DNA from: Diphasiastrum complanatum
Lineage: Eukaryota; Streptophyta; Lycopodiopsida; Lycopodiales; Lycopodiaceae
Length of the DNA: 64,000 bases
Assembly: GCA_029204225.1 (NCBI GenBank)
Contig: CM055102.1
Coordinates: 42,617,229-42,681,228 of the forward strand
Direction: 5' to 3'
Numbering within the stretch: the stretch's first letter is position 1; each line of letters opens with the position of its first letter. The translations under genes were made by a program, and so were the position numbers. The notes below the pieces were generated by a model. It was not told the DNA's origin and did no database searches. It saw only the letters and a list, made by a program, of their open reading frames with translations. This document shows positions 35,115 to 51,145 of this stretch, in pieces.

Positions 35115-36467
35115 TTGTCATCTAATCAAGATGATCAAGCGTGGTATATTGACTCGGGAGCCACAAGACACATGATGGGTAACAAGAATTGGTTCAGTAG
35201 CTTGAACGTGTTGGATAATGGAACGTCCGTTTCACAAGCAAATGGCGATGTGTGCAAGATCAAGGGGATAGGCATCGTTTCAATCCAACTACCTGATGGC
35301 AAAAATATTATGATTAGGGAGGTACTTTACGTACCAAGTTTGAAGAAATTTCTACTTTCTGTTGGAGTCATTACTGATCAAAAGTTGAAAGTAGAATTTG
35401 CCCATGATCATTGCTTTGTGAAGGATGTGAACCAAAAGTTCAAAGTTACTACGGATGGAGTAAGGGAGCCCAATAAAAAATTGTACAGGTTGAATGCTAC
35501 AATCAAGGGACAACATGGACTCGTATTGTCCATTCCATCGCAAACTAAGTTGTGGCATAAGAGGCTTGGTCACTTGAACTTGAGAAGCCTTAGTTTGATG
35601 AGAAAAGTGGAGATGGTAACAGGATTGCCTACCATAGAAGACCGCTTGAAATCGATGTGCGATTCATGTGTATATGGGAAGCAGCATCGAGAAAAGTTCA
35701 ATAAAGGTGGTGGTGTTGCAAGAGCAAAGAGCATCTTGGATTTAATCCACACAGATTTATGCGGGCCTATGAGGACCATGTCCTTAGGTAAAGCCTTCTA
35801 TTTCGTGACCTTTATTGATGATATGTCACGTAAGACGTGGATCTACTTCTTGAAGAAGAATTCAAATGCATTTGGCAATTTCAAGAGCTTCAAAGCATTG
35901 GTCGAAAATCTGACAGGTAGGAAGATCATAGTCCTAAGATCAGATAGTGGAGGTGAGTACAAGTCTAATGACTTCAATGATCTTTGTGATCAATGTGGGA
36001 TTAAAAGACAATTTACGCAAGCTCATACTCCTGCTCTCAATGGTGTAGCTAAGCGCAAGAATTGTACGATTGTGGAAAGTGCCAGATCTATGCTAGCTGA
36101 GATGAAACTACCAAAAGATTTTTGGTCAGAAGCATGCAGTATGGCAGTCTATCTTCAAAATAGAAGTCCTACCATTGCCATACCAAAGATAACACCTGAG
36201 GAAGCATTCACGAAGAAGATGCCAAAGGTGAACCACTTGCAAATCTTTGGATGTAAGGCCTTTTTACACATTCCTAAGGAAGAGAGACGTAAACTTGATG
36301 TGAAAGCTATCAAGTGTATATTCCTAGGATATGATGAACGTGTGAAGGGCTATAGATGTTTTGATCCAGTGGAAAGCAAAATCCATGTAAGTCGTGATGT
36401 TATCTTTGATGAATCCAAGATGTTTCGCCGATTCATTTTTGACATATCTTCTTCTCTTTCAAATTGA
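35115..36467 (+). pseudogene. Plus-strand copia: protease-integrase, 450-codon open frame
   Basis: One long frame without stops. Protease WYIDSGATRHMMG (about residues 11-22), a VLYVPSLKKFLLSV block, pre-integrase LWHKRLGHLNLRSLSLMRKV with CDSCVYGKQHREKF, integrase HTDLCGPM, VTFIDDMSRKTWIYFLKK, RSDSGGEYKSNDF and TPALNGVAKRKN, then HLQIFGCKAFLHIPKEERRK. The DD35E spacing is right (35 residues) but the catalytic Glu is Lys (codon 36051-36053). The frame opens at TTG, so it is the remainder of a longer polyprotein. It diverges after VSRDVIFDESKMF; RT and RNase H do not follow in this orientation. Confidence 0.88.
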
Positions 36468-37560
36468 GCCAAATCCATTTTAGGACACATTTTTTGTTTT
36501 ATCACTATCTTCCAAGCATCTCGCATCATCAACATACTCCATATTTTGAATTTCCAAATTGGATAATTATTTCTAGAATCTAATGCAGGACAAGAAAGTT
36601 ATGCCAACTTATAGGAAGTTGCTTGTAAAAGAATCGATTCGGCACCCAAATTTCTTTGTCAAAACACAATATTAGCAATAATTTCAGCTATGTGTACCTT
36701 TTTGAGTGGTGAGGAGATAAATGATGACTTGCCACTGAGTGCCAAAGGCCTCAAGTATACTTTCCTCCGTCACAGTGGGTGATTTCCGATGAAATCCAAT
36801 ATCGTTGTGTAGAACTTGTAGTCAAGAAGAGCTTCACAATGGTGAAAATAGTTCAGTGACATTATATGGCATCTAAAATCTGCATTCACTCTATCGTAAA
36901 GCTTTGAATAGGGAATGCCAGGTGGGAGGAAAAATCCAATTGCCACAAATTTGGTTGAGTTTAAGTTTTGAAGTAGTCGTTGTTGGGAACTGCCACAAGT
37001 CAAGCTTTCCTTTTGTCGATACTGCCATCTCCTTTGTATTTGATCTTAAATATCCATTTGTAGTCGATTATATTTTTGTCTGCTGGCAGCTGGGTGGCTG
37101 TCCATGTGTTGTTCCTCAACAGTGAGTTGTACTCCTTGTCCATAGCTTCTTTCCGGAGATCTGAATCGACATGTGGCATAGCTTCCTCAACTATGGTTGG
37201 CTCATGAATAGAGTAGTGAGAAAACTAATCAGTGTATCGGACAGGCTGAGTTCAAATTCTTGTTGATCTTCTGATTGAAGTTTTTAACCGCAAAATTCAA
37301 CTTGTGTTGGCTGTGTCGATATTTGCTCCTGAGTTGCAGCTTCTTTATCGTCTTCTGAGTCTCCTGACTGTACATATTGACTACATGAAGGAACTTGTCT
37401 CCTCCTACAACAGCAGTTTAGTTTATGAAACCATGTCTATTGGATTCAGGCTGACTTCGATAGAGCGAAGCCTGCCCTACTTGATCACAGCTTCGAAGTC
37501 ATTGGATCTATACGGTCGATTTCGTAGCCATGCACGAAGTAGGATGATTTAAGTTTAGCT
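36468..37560 (-). pseudogene. Minus-strand copia linker and RT N-terminus relic
   Basis: Minus-strand reading near 37180-36990 gives HVDSDLRKEAMDKEYNSLLR, NNTWTATQLPADKNIIDYKW and IFKIKYKGDGSIDKRKA, the start of a copia RT. Higher coordinates (37200-37560) look like a copia integrase-RT linker. The frame then breaks and catalytic motifs are missing. It faces the plus-strand copia above, so two elements of opposite orientation were joined here. Confidence 0.7.
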
Positions 37561-38340
37561 TTGCAGAAGTGTATTAAGTACAAAAATTAGAGCTAACAGT
37601 CACACAAGATAATTTAATCTACGAATAAGTTTATCTGCAAGCAAGGATCGATCAAAACATGAATAAAAATGAGAATTCAACACGACATACACGACCGAGA
37701 TTGCTGGAACACTAATTATTCAGCCGTGAAGAGAATACAGACTGAATGCAGATAGAGTCGGGTCCTTCCTGAATCAATACTCTATGATAACAGAGAGAAA
37801 GAACAAAACAATTGCGCTCTGGATGTTCGATTGATCGACTAGATAGATTATTCATGAGCTACCAGAGCGCTTGATAAGTTGCTGGATATATAGACATGCC
37901 TAGCTGATTAGAAGAATACTTAGTCTGTACTTTACAAATAGGATTAAGGCACTACGTGCGGTTGGCAGTTGCCTTCGGACGGTATCTAATTCCGTTGGAA
38001 ATTATGTCTGGTCGTGATGAAGGTATTGTTGAACCGCCGAATGTTCGAATCGACTATTGGAGTTGATAGTGACATATGCCTAGTTGGTGGAGCTAAATAG
38101 TCGGTATCGAATTGTGGCCGAATAATCGAATGGTGAATGGTGACCGAAAAATCGGATGATGGCCGAACAATCGATGACCAAATGGTGTCGACTATCTTCT
38201 CATAACATTTTCATCGATTCATTTGAATTTCTGCAGACTGATAGAAAACAAGTGTATTTCTGCAAATTGTGCGACTGTACTAGTATTTACATACAGCTAA
38301 TGGATCTAGATTAGTAATGAGATAAGAGATGGAGATGATA
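37561..38340. other. Undetermined, probably LTR-derived
   Basis: Contains short recurring motifs (GACCGAA(T/A)AATCG-type units near 38110-38180; TTTCTGCA(G/A)A near 38230-38270 resembling motifs in the nested copia LTR). No gene is seen. Confidence 0.35.
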
Positions 38341-38344
38341 GAAA

Positions 38345-38955
38345 TCAAACAGATGTCCTATTGAAACCGTGACCGATCGAGGTACACATTTTGTCAATGA
38401 GAAAATCAAAGCTCTTGGAGGAATTATTTGTGATCCATCGCTTTAGTATACCTTACTATCCAAGGGGCAATGGACAAGCTGAATCTTTGAACAAGATTTT
38501 ATGTAGAATTTTGACTAAAACTATTGAGGCAAGCAGATCAAATTGGGAACACAAGTTACATGCTGCATTATGGGCATTTTGAAAAGCTTATAAAGTTGGC
38601 ACGAATCAAACACCTTTCAATTTAGTTTATAATCAAAGTGTTGTTATGCCAATTGAATTTTTGGTACCGTCTGTAAGGATCGCAACTATTGAACTTTTGG
38701 ATGAAGCAAAATCCTTACAATCGCGACATGAAGCATTAGTAAGCTATATGAAACTAGATTGATGGTGGTTCGTGTGTTACCAGCTGAAAAAGCTCATCAG
38801 AAAGTTTGGCATGATAGAGGATTGCATAAGAAGGATCGAAAAGAAGGGGATCTTGCATTGATGTACAAAACCAAGCTCATCGAGGAAAATTTGAAATTTA
38901 CTGGTGAAGGACCATATGGGGTGTTAAGGGGATTTTATCTTATGGAGCAGTGATT
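38345..38955 (+). pseudogene. Ty3/gypsy integrase relic
   Basis: IPYYPRGNGQAESLNKILCR, then NWEHKLHAALWAF-stop-KAYKVG, TPFNLVYNQSVVMPIEF and, after a frame change, KVWHDRGLHKKDRKEGDLAL. GNGQAE includes the integrase catalytic Glu. A stop and frameshift disrupt it. This type (GNGQAE, ALWAF) differs from the chromovirus relics in this window. Confidence 0.78.
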
Positions 38956-42654
<3,699 letters not shown>

Positions 42655-42655
42655 G

Positions 42656-42686
<31 letters not shown>
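42655..42686. repeat. (GA)n tract in the 5' UTR of the TH1-like gene
   Basis: About 16 GA units end directly at the ATG (42687). The start codon overlaps the tract's last base context (GAGATGAGTGG). Confidence 0.85.
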
Positions 42687-42690
<4 letters not shown>

Positions 42691-45600
42691 GTGGGCGAGG
42701 AGCAGGAGAGAAGGGTGGGAAGGAGGCAAAGCCAGTGCGGAGGGTGAGGCTGCAGGAGCCTGTGAAGGACGATGGTGACAATCCGGACGAGGGCCACATG
42801 CGCCCGCATTCAAGCATTGCAACAGAAGAGCAGGAGCCTTTCATGGGAATGAAGGTGCGGCGCCGCTCGTCTATGAATAGAGCCTTCACTGGGGACTATC
42901 TCGAAGTCGCCTCCAATCAGCAGATCCTGAAACTGCTATCCAAGCAAGGTCCGGTAGCATTCCTATCTGAGTTTTCTCTGTATATTCCAATTTAGGGTCT
43001 CATATTTCTTTCATATCCAAAGTTCTCTGTTGATTTTTCTTTTATCTCAAGATTCCTGTCAGGTCTGTTTATTTTTAATCTAGGTTACAAATTGGCTGTG
43101 CAACAGCAGTGGAGGGTTTATTTTTGCTAAACCCTAAAACTATTGACACAGCAATCTTTTGCATGCTCTGCGACAATTTTTTCCTAAAAGAATAAGATTT
43201 TGGATGAGATCATTGTTGGAAAAATGGTCTTGAAAGGAAAATTTTTGCACATCCCAACAGTCTTGAAAGGAATTTTTTTTTAGGGGAGCAATGGTCAAAC
43301 CAGCGTTTTGCCTCCCAGAAGTGTAGTAGATAGGGCACAAACAGATCTTATTTTCAGTAGCTATTTGGTTGTTATTTGCTCTGGTTTTCAGTAATTGTTA
43401 ATGCTACAGTTTGGGCTATCAACTCTATGGATGATGATCACTTTTGCAATCATTTCACTGGAGATGTGAGTGCAATGTGCATACAATTGGGGGCATATAT
43501 ATTGGGCCCTTATCGGCGCACATTTGGACCCCCATTTTTATCCATGGGGGGTGCCCCCCTGCTACTGTTGTCGGGCGGGGGCAGAGGGGGGGGGGGTGGT
43601 CCCGGTGACAGCCACCTAAGCCCCCCCGGTGGGGGGATTGGGGGGCAGCGCCCCCCGAAACAAAAAGCGAGGTACAATTGCTCTACAGTTCTCTATCTCT
43701 GTCCCACTGGAATCATTTGAGATCGTAATGAACATGCTAGAGGTTAGTTTTGAATTTTTATCCTTGACAAAACCCAACATGGATTAATGCACTTAAACTG
43801 GACCGAATTGTACCCGAAATATTCGGCAAACTACACAGTAATTATGCTCTTAATTAGAGCTTTCATCTGATACCCATATTGCCCCAAAAAAACACGATTC
43901 TGAACGTTTCTACAAGAATTCCAAAATGCGATTTTGGACCGCGATTCTGGACCACGTTTCGGAATCAAAGTGCAACTATGTTCTAAACATTGATGCATCG
44001 GATTCCGGAACATTTCGGAATATTAGGTTGTTTATGAATTTTCTTTGTAGATTTTTTAACTATCTTACACGAAAAAAAGAAGTCAAGAAAGTTCAAAAAA
44101 TAGTGATAGGTATTAGGTACTCCGAATAGTAACCTATACTCGTGGTTGCATTGGAACCAAGTTTGCTTTGCTACATTTTTTGATCACGCAAAGCATCGTG
44201 GATCCACGTTCAGGAACGCTGGTTTCGAAACGCTATTTTAAAAAAAAAATGAAAATTTAAAAGAAAATCCTTAATGGTTCCCCGGTTGCTTTTGAAAGCA
44301 AGAAGTTAGATCCTGCTCAAAGGTGGTATTCCACCTATGACAAGGAACTTTTTGCTGTTAGTCATGCCTTGAAACTTTGGAGACATTTTTTGTATGGCCC
44401 CCAGTTTACCATAGTTACTCACCATCAGGCGTTAAAGTATATTAACGATGCAGTCGACCCGAGGGGTCGTAAGGCCAGATGGCCAGAGATGCTCCAAGAA
44501 TTTCATTATGACATTGAGTACCGGGAGGGTACTTCTAATAGTGTCGCGAATGCCTTAAGCCGGATTGGAGAGGTTAATTACTTAAGCTTTTTTGAGATCC
44601 AATCTGAGTTATATCTGTCCTTAAGAGATTTCTGTAAGAGCGATAGGTATTTCGGTCATATTTGGCTAGGCGTCCTGGCAGGTTCTTCTAGATCTAGTGA
44701 TGAGCTTTGAGATTTCTCCTCGGGACAAGATATTAAGAGACTTTTCCATAAGGAATGGTTACTTTTCCGGAATGGAAGTGCCAGAAAATGATAACATTAG
44801 GGCCCAAATCTTGCATGAATGTCATGAGAGCCTGTGTGCAGGGCACCTTGGCTCACAAAGGACGCTTGACTTAATAAAAAGGAACTTTTATTGGCCAAAC
44901 TTAAAAAGTCAAGTGGAGGCATATGTTCGCAGGTGTGGACAATGCCAGGTTAATATAGCTGAAAGACTTAAGGTAGCTGGTTTACTAATATCCTTGGAAA
45001 TTCCCGAAAGTGGGAAAGCATTTCCATGGACTTTGTGGTTGGGCTACCTCTGACGGGGAAGCAAAATGATGCTATTTGGGTTATAGTTGACAGGTTAACC
45101 AAATGGCACAATTCATACCAACCAAGCAAATTGTCAAAGCTTCTGAACTTGCTCAGCTTTTCGTGGAAAAGTTGTTCAGGTTTTTTGGTTTGCTGAATGA
45201 CATTGTTAATGATCAAGATCCTAAGTTCACTGGCAAATTCTGGCAGGCGGCTCTGAGAAATTAGAGACCACTTTAAGTATGGGGTCATCAGATCATCTGG
45301 AATCGGATGGTCAAACAAAGAGGACGAACCAGTCTATGGAAGATATGCTTCGAGCATATGTTTCCAGGAGACAGCCGGATTGGGAAAGGTACCTTCCAAT
45401 GATTGAGTTTGCGTATAACAACGCAAAGCACTCAGCGACGGATTTTAGTCCATTTTCTCTGATGTATGGTTTACAGCCTAGGGCTCCCATTTTAGTGGGC
45501 CTCAAAGGCCTAAAAGTTAAAGCAGCAATAGATTTCCTACATGATATGCAAGAAATGTTACTTTTTGCCCGCGATAACGTAAAAACTGCTCAAGATAGAG

Positions 45601-48600
45601 CCCAGTTTTACGCCAATCCCTAGGGTCTATGAGGAGGGAGCTTGGGTATATCTTAGAATCCCAAAAGACTCTAAGTTATTAAAGACTAGAAAATGTCCTA
45701 AGTTATCACCTCGTTATGCAGGTCCATTCCGTATAGTAAGGAAACTCCATCGGAATGCTTATCATCTGGAACTTCCTCAAGGTCTTAAGGTTCATCCAGT
45801 TTGTCACATTAGTTGTTTAAAGGAACGACTTGGTGGAAAGGATGACTTTATACTTCAGGAGGACTTAGTTCAGCTTGAGGACTTGACATCCTTTGTACCT
45901 AACGGAAGCACAGGCCATTGTTGATGTACGTCAACGTGGGCTCAGAAACCGGCAGGTAACTGAGTACTTGGTTCGTTGGAAAGGAAGTTTCAAGGATGAT
46001 GATACTTGGGAAAAAGAACATGACCTTAGACTGAGATTTCTAGATTCTCTCCTTAGATAAGGAATTTTTTAAGGAGGGAAGGTTAGGGACCCAACTCCCT
46101 TGGTTTCCAAACCCAAACTTGAGACTGAACGATGATTGAGCCTGTAGACTTGACTAGTGACTCGTGAACCTGCATGGTTGCCACGTGTCATTTTCTAGGT
46201 GTGCACATGTCTTGGAGTCTCTCTCCTTGGAGGTATACAAGGGGAGGAGGACTCATTTGTCATCCATTTCTATCTACCTAGGAGGAGGTGGATGGAGAGC
46301 GTGTGCACGGCCAAGATGAGTGCTAACTTGAGGCAGGAGATGGCTGAGAGCCTAGGCAGTGGTATGGGACACTGTCTAGGATGGAGGTCGGATCCCGCTT
46401 GCTACGGTCATAGGCCAAGGCACGGAGGGTGGACCCGGATTAGGTCCTTTGGCGGGGTGGAACGTGAATCGTTCGGTCTCTTGTGGTTAACCGGCACCTG
46501 GAGGTTTGCAATAAGTAGAGAGTTATAACACACTCCTTCCTCAACACTCTAGATTATTAACATGCGAGCTTTGGCCTAGATATCATTGAGAAGGCATGAC
46601 AACAGGGATTCACTAACTTGACATAGATGTGCTATGTACAATAGAATTCCTTAGATTTTGAAATCTACTATTGCTAATTGCTTCAAGTTTGTATGTCTCC
46701 TAACAGGGTGTTCCCCTAGTTGTAAATATATAAACTTTTAGGCTTTTATATTTTGTTCTAACGTTTTGGAACCCTTTGCCCATAGAATGTTGTTTCAACG
46801 TAGCTTAGATTCCAAAATAAAAAACCTTTGAGGATTACAACTTAGCTCTCTCTGGCATTATTAAGAAGCTAGAGAATATGTCTTGGCTACGTAGTCCTCG
46901 TACTATTCACGAACTCTCGAGTAGATTGATGAACGGTAATGGGGCTATTCTATGTTTATATACATAGTGCAGGTAGCGCCCATCACAAGCACAATCCATG
47001 CTGAGATTTGCAACACAAGGTAGTCGTGCATGTTAACACATGGCACTAAAAATGCCAGGCATCCTTTCAATCTTGAATATGGACAAGCAAATGCACATTA
47101 ATGTTTTGTCTTTAATCATGTTTGTTGTTGTTTTATAGAGATTGGGGTGGAAGGAGGAAGTCATTCTTTATGATACTATGTTACTCTTCGTGTTCTATTT
47201 CCATCTTGATATGTAAAATTGATGTAAGAAATAGTGAAGCATTGAAATGCATTCGAATAACGGTTTGAAAGCCTAGCATGTTTTGGGTTTTTTAAGGGTC
47301 TTGACCTAGTGAAGGGTTAATGAGCATTAGGGGGTTATATAGAGCAAAAAAGTGGATGAATGAATATGTGAAAACAACATCATTCAATTTGCTTAAATTT
47401 CTATGAATACCAAAAATTGCTATTTTTCATGTAACAAACTTCCTAATCATCTCATAAGGGGCCATAATAAATGATATTGTCACATTGGACACCCACTAGA
47501 TAAGACAATAAATGAAACATGCCCCGAAAATTCGAAGTACTAGGTAATAGTGCCATGGCTTTCTAATGGGTGGTATTCATCATTCACTAGAACGATTAAT
47601 CTAAGATCTTATGCTTTTGACACTAGCATAGGCACCATAACGATCTGCCATCAAGTGACGTTGGCAAGCAGTTTTCATTGGATATGAATAGTGTATATGG
47701 AGTCGAAATGCATGATGTCTGCTCCCTTTTTTATAAGGAGTCACATTGATTCGATGTTACCTTATGGATGTACTTCCTGATGACTAGTTTATATGAGTAT
47801 TGATGAACGTATGAAAAACAATTTTTTTCTTCTCTGAATGAGGGACGAACGCTTATTTGACCATGGTAACAGTGGCCGTATAAAGTATATCCATGGACCC
47901 TTATCCAGCGATCCTTTTTTGCTACTGGGATCGTCTATACCAGCTAGAAATGATCTGCTAAAAAATAAAAATAAAATACTTACTAATTTTTTATTTATTT
48001 AAGGCTCATTGCAGAATGGAACGCATAATGGAACGACATTCTGGAAAAACGTTGCATTCCAGAACAGGAAACTATGATCCAGAATTACACCTACGTATCA
48101 TGTTAGCGTCTTATGTCTATTCTTTAAGAGCTAGACACAACCGATCGCACATTTCCTACTGATCATGATCCATTCCCTTGCATTCTCGTTGTGATTATCA
48201 AGGCTCAGATGCGTGAATATTGTGAGGAATCTACATAAATTTGCAGACATCAGCAGAAAACTATCAATGTCTGTTGCAGAGGCAGGGCCGTCCTATCAAC
48301 AAGTGCAATGGGATACCAAGGAAATATTTTATGGTTTTTTTATGTTGCTTGATCATGCATCTGTTTTGGAGTAGCGACTAGTGTAGCATTCACAATTCTT
48401 TTTAGCGTGAGATCTTCAGTGGTATCATGACTGTCACTAACATATATTCCTTTCTCATCATTCCGTTACTGAAAGTAAGCGTCGCCTTTTAGGGTTGGAG
48501 AGAGTTACAGCAGTTATTTTAGCCCCTTGTAATTAGTCTATCATTTGATGCTAGACCAGATGATTTGGTCCTGGAGCCCATCATTCAGTTATCACACATT

Positions 48601-50262
48601 TGTTATTGATACATTTATTATTGGGCCCTAATCATTTGCTCAGAGAGGTAGCCCTAATTTAGGCCTCCAGATAGTATAGATAGGCTTATTTATAGGAAGA
48701 CCTCATTACGATCAGATGAATACTTGGAGAGTAGAGTTAGCTTCCATATCCAGTCCATAGGCAAATCCAGCTATTAGCTCAACAGCTTGTTTATCAGCAT
48801 TGTCCTAGGGTTATTCATTTGCTCAACATGGTTGCATTTCATTTCAGAATAGGTTCAATCCCTTTTAGATTCTTGTGTTGTTTGGTTGTAACTTGATACT
48901 ACCCAGATGCAAACATTGATATCATGTAATCAGACATTTAGTTCCTGTTTATGTCAAGTTGCAGCTTCTAATCCGATAGTTTCTTTATTTGCATTGTCTT
49001 AGTTATTTATTTGCATGGTTATGGTTCATTTCAGGATAGGTTCCATTTTCTTTAAGTTCTTGTTTTTGTTTGGTCGTAATTTGATCCTATCCAGATTTGA
49101 ACATCGATATTACATAGTCAGAAGAGTTGAACCTATTTATTAGTAGTTGCATCTATGTATTTTGAAGTGGATGATGTTATAAAAGGCTGATTCTTGTATG
49201 CAGCAGGTACTTTGTGAACTCAACTTTGTGCATAGTATCCAAGCAAAAGTTTTAGATGCCTGGCACATGAGAGTAGGGCTTCTAGGACATTTTCCATAGA
49301 GTTAGTGAAATATGTGTATTAATGACCATTTTCCAAAACGAGTGGTGCTGTTTTCTACTCCTATTGAATCAGTTTTGGTGTTCTACAAATATTATGGCAG
49401 TGCAGGGGACAGGCTGGTACTCTTTGCAGACACTGTTGTCAAAGTCAACCGGAAGGCAAAGATCAGACGCCGAATTCTTCTTATCACTGACGTTGCTATT
49501 TATACCCTTGATGCTGACTGGTGTAATTTGAAGCGGCGTATTGCACTTAATGCTGTTGGGAAAGTATGCCTCAGCGAGTTGAATGATAACTTTTTTGCAA
49601 TCATTGTTCCGTCAGAATATGATTGCCTCTTTGCAAGTACACGCAAGACGGAGATTGTGACTATCCTTGTCGAAGCAACCAAAAACATTCTAGAAACTCC
49701 CCTTGAAGTGAATTTCTCTAATAGGTAACTGTTCTATGCAGTTATGCCTGGACTTGACAGATACCAGACTTCTAGTGAGGGTGGATATTGATGATTAGCC
49801 TTGCGCTGCAGGTTTGAGTACTATATGGATTCAGAGCATGTTCGAGAAGTAATCTTTGAAGAGGCTGAAGGTAGGTAAAGCAGGCCAAATTCTCTTTCAA
49901 ATTCTAGGTGATTACGTTTTGGCTAGCAAAGAATAGTAGTTTAGCATGCAATGAACATAAGTTTGTTAGGCGGCTCAAGTGGGCTCAAAAACTTGTGCGT
50001 TAAATCTTCATAGCTTAGCATTATCACACTTACAAAGATCATATTATACTACTGTATATGTGTGATGATTAAAGTTTAAGAATGTTGTGTGATCTAGCAA
50101 TTCAGTGTGATCTAGGAGTCAGTTAAATCTGTTAGGCTGGTCAAGGTAATTTCTTTATAAGCTTAAGAGAATATTCTTGTTCACACTTAATTTAATAGAA
50201 GACTTTATTCTGTGTTCATTTTTCCTACAGGGGGAGTAAAGACAAAATTCATAAGCAAATGA
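42687..50262 (+). CDS. Myosin TH1-domain-like protein, four exons, large first intron
   Basis: Inferred exons: 42687-42948, 49406-49724, 49812-49870 and 50231-50262 (672 nt, 223 aa plus stop). All junctions are GT-AG and in phase (phases 1, 2, 1). Residues 1-56 are charged and probably disordered. From about residue 57 ([20 protein letters not shown] ... LLSKQ) through [71 protein letters not shown] and [18 protein letters not shown] to the C-terminal [20 protein letters not shown], it resembles the class I myosin tail homology 1 (TH1) domain, a basic fold that binds acidic membrane lipids. There is no motor domain. Land plants lack class I myosins, so this would be one of their motor-less TH1-like proteins, of unknown function. 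Intron 1 (6,457 bp) holds a dead chromovirus. The junction LLSKQ|G|DRLVLF joins smoothly, which supports the model. Domain naming is from memory and should be checked. Confidence 0.75.
43480..43680. other. G/C-run-rich block in intron 1
   Basis: Multiple runs of G or C of five or more bases (GGGGGGTGCCCCCC near 43544, a run of about 11 G near 43587, CCCCCCCGGTGGGGGG near 43621, GGGGGGCAGCGCCCCCC near 43640). They could form G-quadruplexes or hairpins, and look like the GC-rich end of a mobile element. No protein is supported. Confidence 0.6.
44256..46065 (+). pseudogene. Ty3/gypsy chromovirus relic in intron 1: RNase H, integrase, chromodomain
   Basis: Same strand as the host gene. RNase [56 protein letters not shown]. 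Integrase: HHCC zinc finger ([20 protein letters not shown] ... CGQC), [16 protein letters not shown], then [40 protein letters not shown] and [14 protein letters not shown]. Chromodomain near 45915-46050: [20 protein letters not shown] with [10 protein letters not shown], then stop. Several frameshifts separate the blocks. A purine-rich tract (AAGGAGGGAAGG, about 46071-46083) marks the probable LTR border. RT, protease and gag are missing. Confidence 0.88.
46066..49405. other. Rest of intron 1: chromovirus LTR remains and unassigned sequence
   Basis: 46071-46083 is a polypurine tract; about 46084-46560 is probably LTR sequence (a 109-codon open frame there has no motif). 46560-49400 is AT-rich without gene signals. 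48015-48085 has the GGAACG(A/C)...CATTCTGGAA motif also found at 17.37 kb. Two similar blocks near 48770-48900 and 48960-49090 (GGTTATGGTTCATTTCAGGATAGGTTC type) point to an old internal duplication. Confidence 0.45.
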
Positions 50263-50889
50263 AGGTGCAGTCTACTGGTGTGTGAGCAAATTAATTTCCC
50301 GACTATTGCATACTGACCAGTGGTTGAATCATTGGTTATCTTGATTGGCATGGATAACTGCAGGACTCCATTACAATCTACTTGAACTGTAACTAACTTC
50401 GTGTTTGGGCTGCAAATGGGAAAGATCAACTGTGTTCTTGCTACACTCGAACTGTCAGACACATTTGCAAAGCATTTCTTATTAGATGTGTCGAGATATG
50501 TTAGCACCGTGCAGCCCAATTTGTTGTCACATATATATGCTCTGAAATTTTTTCTCAAAAAGTAAAACCTTTATAGTCTGTATTACCCAGACTGCTTTGG
50601 TCTCCGTGACAGCCAAAGGCAGAGCAAATTGAATTCCTTAGTATGGTCAATGTCATTGTTGGAAGCTAAGAAGCTGAAATGTATCCCTGGTATCATTGCT
50701 TTTGAAATAAACTTTCAATCTTTCATTGCAACAATGTTTGAGCCTGTGGTGAATTGTGATTGCGAAGACAATCTCATACATCTATGAAATTTTCCAAATA
50801 GGCATGCTTCAAACCTTTGTCACTTTGTTAAATGAAGGCTGGATCTTCAACCATCTACAAATATTCAGGAGTATGACCCTTTGGTAGTT
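50263..50889. other. 3' flank of the TH1-like gene
   Basis: Includes the gene's 3' UTR. A 117-codon minus-strand frame (50558-50205) overlaps the last exon and has no known motif. Probably not coding. Confidence 0.4.
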
Positions 50890-51145
50890 TGTATGACCGT
50901 ACCTTTGTTGCTACAATACACCTGTGTCTTGATGTGATTTTGCCATGGCCATATCATGTGCACCTGTGTTCCAGTTTGTATTGGCTTCCTCTTTTGCTGA
51001 TTGCTACTTTTGTGTCTTTGACTAAACATTTGTCTTCAACAAATTTCACCTTGAAATTTTCACAAATAGCATTGATAGAAAGAATATTCCGCTTACGACC
51101 AAGTACAAACAAGACACTTTGAAAAATCTTTAACCTTCTCAACCA
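50890..51145 (-). pseudogene. Copia protease/pre-integrase fragment
   Basis: Minus strand reads QSVLFVLGRKRNILSINAIC and ENFKVKFVEDKCLVKDTKVA, the copia segment after the protease (VLYVPxLKxNLLS...KVEF...C.VKD). Short, with stops on both sides; no other parts were located. Confidence 0.6.

Noticed and set aside
46199-46528. 109-codon frame after the intronic chromovirus.
   Set aside because: Located where the LTR is expected, with no protein motif.
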